Below, piece after piece: positions 9,401-15,777 of a stretch of 53,202 nucleotides of DNA (positions are counted from its first letter, which is position 1; each line of letters opens with the position of its first letter). A program made the translations under genes and the position numbers. Source of the stretch: Moraxellaceae bacterium (GTDB lineage Bacteria > Pseudomonadota > Gammaproteobacteria > Pseudomonadales > Moraxellaceae). The notes under the pieces were generated by a model. The model had not been told where the DNA came from. It did not search any database and worked only from the letters and a program-made list of their open reading frames with translations. The stretch is taken from contig JAJFBF010000022.1 in NCBI GenBank assembly GCA_020697295.1, positions 1 through 53,202 on the forward strand. The letters run 5' to 3'.

Positions 9401-11283
9401 TAATGCAGGCCTTCGATACCGGCAGGGTCGCGCGTGGTGCGGTCATCCGCGTTCGCGGCGTTGACCTGGAGCGTGCCGGCCAGCATGGCGCTGCGATCCT
9501 GCAGCCACTCCATGCTGTAGTACTTCTCTGGCGAGGTCGTACGGTCCGCCACCCACTCCTCGTAAAGCTCGGGCCAGGCGGTAGCCAGCTGCTCGGCCAC
9601 GAAGGCTTCCTCTCCCGGGCGCGCGCGCAGGTAGACCGGGGAGAGGGTGTAGAGACCAAGGAAGGCGCCGAAGTCTTCTCGCGCACGAGAGAGTTGCGCC
9701 GCATCCGCCAGAAAGAAACTGACCTTGCCCGCGATGGCCTTGAAGGTGTCGCCACCGGTCAAAGCTTGGAGGTTGGAATGGTAGGTGTTGCGCGAATCCC
9801 AGTCGCCAAAGCCACCGGGGCCCTCGAAGTCATGGGTGCGCAGGCTCCCTGGGCCCAACAGGCTAAAGCGCAGGCTGTCCAGCACGTTCTCCAGAAGGTC
9901 TGACTCATAGTCGGCCGCAGCAATATTGCGCGTGTCTTTTGCTGTGAGCATCGGAGCGAGATCGAGAAGGCGATCGAGGCCCACTGTCGGATCGAGCTGA
10001 ACCAAGGCTCGTTGCAGCGCAAGCGAATCGGTAATAAGGACGATGGAGTGGCCGAAGCCATAGTCCCCCAGGTTGCGAATTCCACCCGCCTCGCTCAACA
10101 GCGGCTGGGACTCGACTGCGACCGGACACTCGCTGCCATTGTTCTGGGAATTGGCCGTAAAATTGACGTTATTGATATTTTCATAGCCATACACCTGCGT
10201 GATCTTGTCGTCAGCCAGCGTCCCATGCTCGGCACCGGGCAGCTGGGGCGCTATGCCGAACTTGAGAACGGTAGCCACCACCGCCCAGGCATAGCGATCA
10301 TCCTGATAGATTGACTGGCTATCAAAGGTCATGTCGGCCAGTGCCTCAGCGCGACCCATTTGCACAGCAAGCGCATCGCTGGGATCCAGTGTCAGCAGGG
10401 AGGCCGAGAAGAAGCCGGACACCGATAGCCACCCCATCGCCGCTGCAAGGGATACGGACGAGCAGGCGGCGAGGTCAATCCCGGCACTGGCGGGATCATT
10501 CAAAACCTCACGGTAATACGCGAGCATCTCGGCCTCATTGCCGACCGCACCATTCCAGGTGCCACGCCCGGCACCATTGAAGGTCACGGTATCTCCCCAC
10601 TCCTCGAGAAAGGGATCGCGCTGGTGGATTTCCGTAAATACAGTAGCCAGGTGCCCTCCCAGGCTGTAGCCAGTGACATTGAGCTTGGCACCCTGAGGAA
10701 GTAGCTGGTTGACCTTCAGCCAATCGTAGTATTTTTCCAGGGCATCAAGCTGCGCGAGGGCGAATCCGTTCAGCACGACTCCCCACTTGTCCGTGGCCGT
10801 CATGTCACGCTCCTGGTCGCCGCCATTCGCCCAGGCGCGGGACTCGGTGGAGCGGATGGAGAGCGTATATTCGTCTGTTCCGCGGCGTTGGATCAGGGTG
10901 GCTGACAGGCCGGTATTGGCCAGCATTTCCTGGCTATTGAGGATCAGACCGGCAGTGTGGGTGGTGTCAGGCGCCGGGCGGGTACCAGGCACTGCGCCCT
11001 CGCTGGGATTGTCGGACCACTGGTGGATGATCTCGAACTTCTCGTGAAACTCAGCGAACTGGAGGTTGGTCATCCGGGTGAAGCCCGGCCATCCTCCATT
11101 GAGGCCAGGGTTACCTAGCGAGCTGTCGTCCGAGTTGTTATAGCCGAGCCTGTTGGTTCCAAGCGTTAGGGATCTCTTTAACTTAACAGGGTCCTGCAAT
11201 TCGAGCGGATCTTCAATATAAGACTCCGCAGCCAACTGCATCAAGGTGAATTCATAAAGTTTCTCGATTGTTGAAATCGCCAT
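3436..11283 (-). CDS. Giant RTX calcium-binding protein with N-terminal lipase-like domain
   Basis: A 2615-residue protein. Residues about 100-420 look like a class 3 lipase alpha/beta hydrolase, with the nucleophile elbow VTGYSLGGHLATVFTE (Ser207) and a candidate catalytic histidine in YGFGHSIVLITDS (His412). A family-typical linker follows (about 500-640). From about residue 665 to 2500 there are blocks of glycine/aspartate nonapeptides of the GGxGxDxLx type, broken by spacers of roughly 100-250 residues. The last 110 residues (DKVTISNWYGGSSNHVETIRL to the C-terminus WQVA) look like the usual haemolysin-related C-terminal region, expected to hold a type I secretion signal. There is no cleavable N-terminal signal. 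The start has AAGGGA seven bases upstream. The upstream gene overlaps its first 43 bases, so the two are co-transcribed. No ABC, membrane-fusion or TolC gene is in the window. Secretion and lipase activity are inferred. Confidence 0.9.
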   Translation of the reverse strand: MAISTIEKLYEFTLMQLAAESYIEDPLELQDPVKLKRSLTLGTNRLGYNNSDDSSLGNPGLNGGWPGFTRMTNLQFAEFHEKFEIIHQWSDNPSEGAVPGTRPAPDTTHTAGLILNSQEMLANTGLSATLIQRRGTDEYTLSIRSTESRAWANGGDQERDMTATDKWGVVLNGFALAQLDALEKYYDWLKVNQLLPQGAKLNVTGYSLGGHLATVFTEIHQRDPFLEEWGDTVTFNGAGRGTWNGAVGNEAEMLAYYREVLNDPASAGIDLAACSSVSLAAAMGWLSVSGFFSASLLTLDPSDALAVQMGRAEALADMTFDSQSIYQDDRYAWAVVATVLKFGIAPQLPGAEHGTLADDKITQVYGYENINNVNFTANSQNNGSECPVAVESQPLLSEAGGIRNLGDYGFGHSIVLITDSLALQRALVQLDPTVGLDRLLDLAPMLTAKDTRNIAAADYESDLLENVLDSLRFSLLGPGSLRTHDFEGPGGFGDWDSRNTYHSNLQALTGGDTFKAIAGKVSFFLADAAQLSRAREDFGAFLGLYTLSPVYLRARPGEEAFVAEQLATAWPELYEEWVADRTTSPEKYYSMEWLQDRSAMLAGTLQVNAANADDRTTRDPAGIEGLHYRDLAWGGEVTVLPTSGDEVRRQVLFDSNSPETPLVGGEFADRLYAGLGGSQLDGGLGDDLLEGRSAVDTLLGGAGRDTLRGLGGNDVLIGGLEADRLEGGDGDDEYRIARGDGIDTLRDSDGKGRIFLDGQLLVGGLHESTNSWRSADGRYRYELENQVGGGLRLWIHPVAGSLGVDVTQLFIEDFHPGDLGIELPGAPLPGPLLPQLILGDVDPDWLTNFHADGSTSTVLQWDALGNIIGTAGALPRPDMLLGSGSEDEIRGGEGNDTLYGLAGADRIEGEGGNDFIAAGLGQDVLKGGLGNDILYGDSNPRETEVRAGMVPVPATAPPPLDGAIYVDSGIGWVRFEAEASSLPPASNARPDAITPVLLQLAPARFGRVGLVTAERSDYGQGRGDDDVIEAGVGDDLLYGEGGSDYLLGEAGDDHLFGGAGSDILNGGENDDLLFGDSLVFAAFRWSQLDLMGAYRSTSLEETYQAEYGNDVLRGGDGHDYLFGMAGADILYGEAGNDYLVGDFFEVVSIPVLRLNDDGSAFVEDISTHFAEAVQHHANDELDGGDGDDYLVGLAGDDTLHGGTGADVLIADGNFDEIQGRYGNDKLYGGADNDFLLGSGGDDRLKGDAGDDELWGDEYAGASGEPVVAWGGAPVNTGSSATVLALARHGSDHLEGGDGRDTLTGGGFDDRLEGGAGDDLLFGDGIGVTGEFEGRDTLYGGLGYDQLHGNGNDDRLYGGEGADMLYGEEGYDTLAGDAGDDYLEGGKGNDVIAGGDGIDTLFGGEGDDSLSGGAGDDLISAGDENDLLDGGAGRDYQDGGAGNDMYVLRAGEGEIIDNTYEMIVDASGTDTLRFEGVDPSAIIIHNAATAGDITIRYGANDGVYIQGGLNGAIDRVEIGGGASMDFGELLVDHMEDSLSLMATTRGTALYGGMGNDSLATLGGSRVFGGAGSDAITLNGGGNTIFMRRGDGVDTVNWGNGNLSAPNRIHFDKGITPDDLQIFPSGSSYWCSLNIRIDGDPDNALVLAGFTMSSPLQFKSVVGYFDFTHDDGSVYTRTYEQMIAGGFQYPFTEGADTVAGTSLSEMLDGRGGNDAIQGAGGDDVLVGGAGNDSLQGDDGQDMLLGGLGNDYLSGGAGVDTYFFAQGDGIDSIDSFNDAGDVVALAYAADELVFRNKSNTLVMSSRDGADQVKVTSYFARDGGSFSAGMDIVSADGVHFNYAAARAKALEATAGDDFIVGMDDNDTLLGLAGNDTLAGGLGDDTIDGGAGNDTLALDAGNDTYVFGMGSGHDQIQVVSTVPTSSGVGSDTILMSGLTASQVMATRINSSLMAVKVLASDDWITFNSSSPGFAALRIGFSDGTFWTSSDLLAKASLSEGDDVLILLDLDDTLDVLGGNDTVNANGGNDTLWGSGGNDTLNGGAGNDTLFGGVGDDVLGGGAGRDYLAGDDGNDKISGGEGDDSLYAGNGVDSLDGGNGWDSLFADTADGARDTLTGGADNDTYYLREAADTAVEVDGGGYDTISYLGGGAYTIPLWVERIQYSSYGVSIKVTGNSQSNFFDMQYSTSKDTLIGGAGNDTYYGVDAADVITESKTGGVDTIHIRSTSYSLAGTNLENAVVMRPTGNVLVVQAWSVAGNSAANYLGIENGFALRANGYDGNDTLEGCWNDSRYGIYDSLDGGNGDDILNGKGGSGDTLSGGAGNDTYHVFSSERLVEAASAGTDSVIAYCDYTLATHFENLTLAEYGTVLRGTGNAVANKITGNSFDNVLNGDDGADILGGGAGNDTLIGGLGIDTLAGGQGDDTFVVDNIKDIVQENAGGGRDSVQAGVTHTLSANVEDLLLTGGLGINGTGNILANHLCGNSAGNILTGMAGDDTYLFGRGSGADTVVDSDSTAGNQDVLLLEAGIAQDQLWFRQVSNNLEVSVIGSSDKVTISNWYGGSSNHVETIRLADGYSLVDSQVEQLVQAMATMTPPPLGQTTLSAAQHQQLDTVLAASWQVA
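3800..9291 (-). repeat. RTX nonapeptide repeat region inside the giant gene
   Basis: Coding tandem repeats with consensus GGxGxDxLx, seen on the + strand as recurring versions of gtcgttgccgccgcc-like 27-base units. They form several blocks, for example around 8470-8640, 7000-7400, 5040-5240 and 4020-4130. Each pair of half-turns binds calcium in a beta-roll after export. The repeats are diverged at DNA level, so this is an old array rather than a recent expansion. Long open frames on the opposite strand here are shadows of the repeat composition. Confidence 0.85.
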
Positions 11284-12257
11284 AAATAAGTCCCTTTATC
11301 TTGGCTGTTAATAGTGAGAGGCCTGTCCTGAAGAACCCTTCTTGCAAACTCTGTCATGAAGATGTCCCCCGGCCAAACTCCCTGTCGGCATGCGGGTGAC
11401 TGAAACCATGAAGAAATACTTGCCTTTGATCCGCTAGTCTTGCCGAGCTGGAAGGTACGGCTTATGGCAATCACCTTCCTTGACACTCGCTCATAAACAA
11501 TGAGCTCTCCCCCTGCGATTCGGTACTCTCGATCGAGCGGCCGAGAGACACCTCGCCATGTAAGGGCATACTCAGCAGATGGCTCAATTATTCCTCTTAC
11601 ACGTATCGGAGTTACTACTTCGACATCCTGAACTTGCCAATCTTTCCAGAGCTTCCACGTCGCGGAATAGCCAAAAAATCTAATATAGGGCTGCATAATA
11701 TCTGCCTGCCACTCAGTCTGCCGTCTAGGCTCCTCAACAAATGAATAATTTCGAAAGGGAGGCTGAATAAACTCCCCTCCTCTGCCATCCAAGTCATCCC
11801 CCATCAAATGAAACTCCTTCTCAACAAAAGGAGCCTCCACCGCATAAATATTACTCAGGTAGGCATTGGTGACCGTCCCCAGCGGCCGCGCGAAGTACAG
11901 GCCTTCGACATCGGCCTTCTTCTCAAAGATCCACTCCCCCGCCTCGGTACTGCACAAGTGATTGAAGTAAGCCTTGGCCACTTCCCAGTCGCTCTTCGGC
12001 CAGAACCAGGGGCCGTCCGCGGCGTCGAAGTCGAAAGGAACGGGCCTGGGGACTTCCGGCGGCAGGACCAGGTCATGGGCGATACGGCCCTCCGGGGTAC
12101 TGATCCACCGGGCAGGAATCGGGTAATGCTGCCCCTTGGTCCTGACCATCTTTCCCCAGCTCCCCTCGGGCTGCCGGTTGTGGTCGGTCCAGAAATTGGC
12201 CAGCACTATGCCAGCGGCCAACAGTGCGGCAACACCGACCAAGCGACGTATTTTCAT
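11241..12257 (-). CDS. Membrane-anchored protein of unknown family, partner of the RTX lipase
   Basis: A 338-residue protein that I do not recognise. It begins MKIRRLVGVAALLAAGIVLA, a short basic stretch and one hydrophobic helix (about 6-22). This is either an inner-membrane anchor or a signal peptide without an obvious cleavage site, and the rest is predicted to lie in the periplasm. The body is rich in Trp, Phe and Tyr (GPWFWPKSDW, FFGYSATWKLWKDW, TYLWRF). The ATG at 12257 has GAAGGA seven bases upstream and is preferred over two in-frame TTG codons before it. Its last 43 bases overlap the start of the RTX gene, so the two are translated as a unit. It lacks the RxxFDY(F/C)LSALGE motif of lipase foldases. 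Its promoter-distal two-thirds is clearly AT-richer than its surroundings. A role as immunity or escort protein for the lipase is only a hypothesis. Confidence 0.75.
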   Translation of the reverse strand: MKIRRLVGVAALLAAGIVLANFWTDHNRQPEGSWGKMVRTKGQHYPIPARWISTPEGRIAHDLVLPPEVPRPVPFDFDAADGPWFWPKSDWEVAKAYFNHLCSTEAGEWIFEKKADVEGLYFARPLGTVTNAYLSNIYAVEAPFVEKEFHLMGDDLDGRGGEFIQPPFRNYSFVEEPRRQTEWQADIMQPYIRFFGYSATWKLWKDWQVQDVEVVTPIRVRGIIEPSAEYALTWRGVSRPLDREYRIAGGELIVYERVSRKVIAISRTFQLGKTSGSKASISSWFQSPACRQGVWPGDIFMTEFARRVLQDRPLTINSQDKGTYLWRFQQSRNFMNSP

Positions 12258-12744
12258 CAACAATTCCTTCTAGAAAGCGCCAGGGCATTGTCTCGTATCC
12301 GCCAGCAGCGACAGTGTTTGCCGCCGCGACAACTTCAATCAGCCCCGCCAGGCGGCGGAGCATCTTCACGGCTGAGCGGGCTGGCTCACGGGATAATCGT
12401 ATCCAGCTCCCGGCAGATAAATACGCCAAGGCGCTTGCGCCGCATCATCACAGTAGAATCCACGCCCTCTATCCTACCGCCCTGCCCGGAATGGACAGTG
12501 AATTGTCGCACGTTCCCCCATGACCTACGGTCAACGACCACCAGGCCAGACTACGGCCAATACCTTTGCCTGATGCAATGCCGGCATTTACCACGCACAG
12601 CAGGCAGTACAACCGACAGCCCATCGCGCCTTAGCCCTCGGGACCCTATGGGGGTCACGTCCACCCCAATAAAAAAGGCCCGCATATGCGGGCCTTTAAA
12701 GAGCCAGGACCACCCCGGAAGGCGGTTAACCGGCCAGGAGAGCC
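12258..12744. other. 487-base intergenic region upstream of the unknown/RTX operon
   Basis: This gap holds the promoter region of the minus-strand 338-residue gene and the end of the peroxidase transcript. Visible elements are an inverted repeat TGACC-TAC-GGTCA at 12521-12533, a second one GACCC-TATGG-GGGTC at 12642-12656, and the terminator at 12674-12697. I see no convincing coding region in either strand; the short frames lack codon bias and a ribosome site. Confidence 0.5.
12674..12697 (-). terminator. Terminator of the alpha-dioxygenase-like gene
   Basis: A perfect palindromic stem, AAAGGCCCGCAT with ATGCGGGCCTTT. On the minus strand it is followed by TTTTTTATT. It lies 47 bases beyond the stop of the gene at 12745. 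Confidence 0.85.
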
Positions 12745-15399
12745 TTATTTGTCTTCCACTCGCTGATGCTTGAAGAACACCCCGTTGTCCCCGAAGGCCG
12801 AGACAATGAGCGGGGACGTCAGCTCCAGCTCGCCAATCTTCCTGGCGCTGGCGCGACGCTGGTCCGCATACGTCTTGTTGAGCGACGGGAAAATCGAGGT
12901 CTGGATCGCCATCGACGTGGCATACACGTCATACAAGTAGATCTGGGTCGGCGCGGCCGGCGTGGCGACCGCCGCACCCGTCTGGGTGACCCTGGCCATG
13001 TCGGTCATGACCAGCTGGGTCGGCTTCGTGCTGACTGCCGAGAACAGCAGGGTCGTGCCCAGGGTTTCGTTCACCTCGGTCGAGACATAGTTCGACAGCT
13101 CGTTGGCAAAGAAGTTGTAGTTGGTGCCCTGCCCGGAGAGGGTGTAGAGCGCCGACACGTTCTGCGACGGCTTGCCATCCACAAAGCTCTTCCAGGCCAG
13201 GCCGGGCGCAAAGCCACGATCCGCCGGGTCACCGGTCACCGAGAGGCGCAGCAGGCCATGGTCAGCCCCCTTGAAGATGCCGGTGTAGCTGTTGGCGACC
13301 GGGACGAACTTCACCTTGGCCATGGCCGCATGGGCATGGATGGCCTTTTCATAGCCGGCGGGCGCCACATCGACGCGATCGTTGACCTTCTTCCAGAGCA
13401 CGGTGCTGATCAGGCCACCGATATCCACCGGCTTCAGGTTGGGCATGGTGGCCTGGTACTGCGTGCGCACCGCGCCGTTCACCCACAGATGGTCCGCCTT
13501 GGCGCTGGCCGGCCAGGTTTCATAGTCGGCGGTCATGTTGAGGCCCCAGGGCTTGAAGGCATTCTGCACGCCCGTCAGGCTCAGGGTCAGCTGCGGGAAG
13601 TGGCGGCGCAGGACGTCCACCATGGTGTTGTTCTCGACCCAGGCATAGCCTTCCGGCGTATACACTTCCGGACGGTAGTCACTGGTAAAGAAGCGGTCCG
13701 TCATCAGGCGGCGCGAGGCATTGAGAATGAACACCTGGAAGGCGGTTTCGCCAAAGGCGAAGCCATCCGGACGCACGGTTTCCGCCAGCTGCCCCACCAG
13801 CGTGTCGATCTTCTCGACATCGTTGCTATACAGGCGCTTGAGTTCGGCCAGGGTGGCCGCGTCCTTGGTGAGATCCTCGAAGCGCGTGATCGGATTCAGG
13901 CCGATCTGGCGGCGGAACTCGTTGTAGCGGGGAACGCCACGTTCGCGGTCACGCAGGATGTCGGTGGTGGCCAGGTCGATGTTGCCCACGCCCGGAATCG
14001 AGAGATTGCGCAGGAAGTTGGGATAGTTGTGCAGCGTCAGCGAGCCCGGATGGGTGATGCCGAAGGAATACCAGAGGCGGTCCGGACGCTCGCTGTTGAG
14101 CATGTTTTCCGCATCGCGGTCGCGGGTATTCTGGATGGGTACCGAGCGCGTGACCACGTTGGAACCCACATCGTACACGTCGACCTTGTCGCGCATCAGC
14201 GGATGCATGCGGTACACGGCGACGAATTCCTCGGTCAGGGTGTAAGGCGTGCCGTAGTTGTTGGGAGCCGCGGCGCCCACGATGCCGCCGATGGCGTGAT
14301 CCAGGGCGGAGTTGCCGGCCTTGTCCTCGAGATTGGGATCGAAGCCCAGCAGGGTCTTGACGAAGGAATCCGTCTTGGCCAGGTCCTCGCGCAGCTTGCG
14401 CGCCTCTTCCTGGTACTGGTCGCGCGGACCGCCGGAACCCAGCAGGCCCCACCAGTTGGCATACATGGCGCGTTCGGTGATCGGGTTGGCGATGATCGCC
14501 GGCGTCCACTCCACGGTGTGGATCTTGGCCATCAGCGCGGCATTGACCAGGCGCGCCTTGTCATAGATCCACTGGTCGGTCTGGTACGGGTACTTCTGCT
14601 TCAGCATGGTGGCGATGGCATTGTGCTCACGCGTGAAGAGCTGGTGCAGCATGCTGAGGCCGACCCACCAGTTGTCATTCACGCCGGTAACGGGCTTGCC
14701 GCTCAGCAGTTCTGTGGGCAGGGTGCCATCGCTGTTGATCTTGAGCTTGCCGTCCACGAAGGAACGCAGCTTGTCGTTGGTGGCCTTGCTGCTGCCATAG
14801 AGCTGCGAGCCATCCCACCAGTGCGTATTGTGGTTGCGGTAGGTCGCGGGGCGACCGGCTTCGCCGCTGGTCCGCGTCGGATCCGCCTGCGTCCGGCGCA
14901 CGTCCAGATAGCCGCTGCCCAGCACGTCACCCGCGGGGAGCGGAACGCGGATGGGGTTTTCAGTGGCGTTGGGGCCGTGATCAACCCAGTCATGGACCAT
15001 GAACTGGATCCAGGAAGACGCGATAAAGTTGACGCTCGTGGCAGGCTTGAATTCCTTTCGCGCCATCAGGGAGTTACTGACATCACGCGGATTCGGGGAA
15101 AGCAGCGTTGTAGCTTCGGTTTCACCCTGGGTGACGGCCGGATTCACGTTACGGCCGAAGCGGCGATAGACCGAGCCTTCCGCCGGATTCGCGAGGATGT
15201 TGCAGGTGCCATCCTCGGTACGCGCGCCGAGGCTGCGGGCGTCGCAATTGATGTTGCCGTTGTAGCGAGAGTAGTCCTCGACATCGAACAGGTTGTTATT
15301 CAGCAGTTCGGAGCGCTCCGCTGCGAGAACGAGCAGCCCTCCCATTATTCCGAGTGTGCCAAGCTTTGTCAGCGCCGGCCATGTGACCCATACCGCCAT
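12745..15399 (-). CDS. Alpha-dioxygenase-like haem peroxidase with extra C-terminal domain
   Basis: An 884-residue protein. Residues about 30-620 match the plant-type fatty-acid alpha-dioxygenase branch of the animal haem peroxidase superfamily. The distal haem histidine is His136 in IQFMVHDWVDH; NTHWWDGSQLYGS (191-203), FTREHNAIA (255-263) and IHTVEWTPAI (293-302) follow; then VYRMH (395-399), where Tyr396 would form the catalytic radical and His399 would be the proximal haem ligand. Alpha-dioxygenases insert oxygen at C2 of fatty acids, giving 2-hydroperoxides that decay to aldehydes one carbon shorter. Plant enzymes have about 640 residues; here about 240 more (640-884) follow, with a loose catalase-like look (FKGADHGLLRLSVTGDP, GQGTNYNFFANELSNY). 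The N-terminus has a hydrophobic stretch (10-27), so export or membrane attachment is possible. It has its own terminator. The substrate is unproven. Confidence 0.82.
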   Translation of the reverse strand: MAVWVTWPALTKLGTLGIMGGLLVLAAERSELLNNNLFDVEDYSRYNGNINCDARSLGARTEDGTCNILANPAEGSVYRRFGRNVNPAVTQGETEATTLLSPNPRDVSNSLMARKEFKPATSVNFIASSWIQFMVHDWVDHGPNATENPIRVPLPAGDVLGSGYLDVRRTQADPTRTSGEAGRPATYRNHNTHWWDGSQLYGSSKATNDKLRSFVDGKLKINSDGTLPTELLSGKPVTGVNDNWWVGLSMLHQLFTREHNAIATMLKQKYPYQTDQWIYDKARLVNAALMAKIHTVEWTPAIIANPITERAMYANWWGLLGSGGPRDQYQEEARKLREDLAKTDSFVKTLLGFDPNLEDKAGNSALDHAIGGIVGAAAPNNYGTPYTLTEEFVAVYRMHPLMRDKVDVYDVGSNVVTRSVPIQNTRDRDAENMLNSERPDRLWYSFGITHPGSLTLHNYPNFLRNLSIPGVGNIDLATTDILRDRERGVPRYNEFRRQIGLNPITRFEDLTKDAATLAELKRLYSNDVEKIDTLVGQLAETVRPDGFAFGETAFQVFILNASRRLMTDRFFTSDYRPEVYTPEGYAWVENNTMVDVLRRHFPQLTLSLTGVQNAFKPWGLNMTADYETWPASAKADHLWVNGAVRTQYQATMPNLKPVDIGGLISTVLWKKVNDRVDVAPAGYEKAIHAHAAMAKVKFVPVANSYTGIFKGADHGLLRLSVTGDPADRGFAPGLAWKSFVDGKPSQNVSALYTLSGQGTNYNFFANELSNYVSTEVNETLGTTLLFSAVSTKPTQLVMTDMARVTQTGAAVATPAAPTQIYLYDVYATSMAIQTSIFPSLNKTYADQRRASARKIGELELTSPLIVSAFGDNGVFFKHQRVEDK

Positions 15400-15777
15400 G
15401 ATGAAGTCTCCCTTTTGATCTTGTGGTTTTCCGTACTGGAACCGTGCCGACCTGAATCAGCTTCGGCGAGTCTAGGGAGGGAGGTGGGGCGAAACGCCCT
15501 CCTTCGGAGGGGGCGGCAGGGGGAGTTACAATTATCCCGACGAGCAGTACGAGGAATAAAATCCGGCATGAAATGAGGCTTTCTCACCCGCCTCTGCAGC
15601 ATGGCCGGCCACCCGGCTGTCCCCTTCATGCCAATACGGCGAGGAAACTAAATCCGTGCCCGAAAAGGCCTTCCAGCAGCCGGCGAGATCCGGTCACCCG
15701 GGCCCGTTTCGCCTTACTCCGGCGCAAAAAAAAGCGCAGCCCGCTCATCACGGACTGCGCCTTCCCTGAGAGCAGTC
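15400..15777. other. 378-base gap between the alpha-dioxygenase-like and di-haem genes
   Basis: This gap holds the promoter region of the minus-strand gene starting at 15399 and the terminator of the upstream di-haem gene. A GC-rich hairpin CCCTCC-TTC-GGAGGG lies at 15497-15511, about 100 bases upstream of the start. A similar CCCCCTCC-TCT-GGAGGGGG hairpin (18170-18188) lies upstream of the di-haem gene. No coding region is supported. Confidence 0.5.
15726..15760 (-). terminator. Terminator of the di-haem cytochrome gene
   Basis: On the minus strand, a 10-bp stem GCGCAGTCCG with CGGGCTGCGC (one G-T pair) and a seven-base loop is followed by eight Ts. It starts 18 bases after the stop at 15778, so the di-haem gene and the alpha-dioxygenase-like gene are probably separate transcripts. 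Confidence 0.85.

Noticed and set aside
11241..12257. Lipase-specific foldase (Lif/LipB), suggested by size (338 residues) and N-terminal helix next to a lipase
   Set aside because: The foldase signature RxxFDY(F/C)LSALGE is not present and the sequence is not the expected helical repeat type.
12224..12523. Possible small + strand gene of about 99 codons in the 12.3 kb gap
   Set aside because: It overlaps the start of the minus-strand gene, has no ribosome site and has no recognisable protein features.
12766..15576. Long + strand frame opposite the alpha-dioxygenase-like gene
   Set aside because: It shows only antisense composition; the peroxidase motifs on the minus strand are specific.
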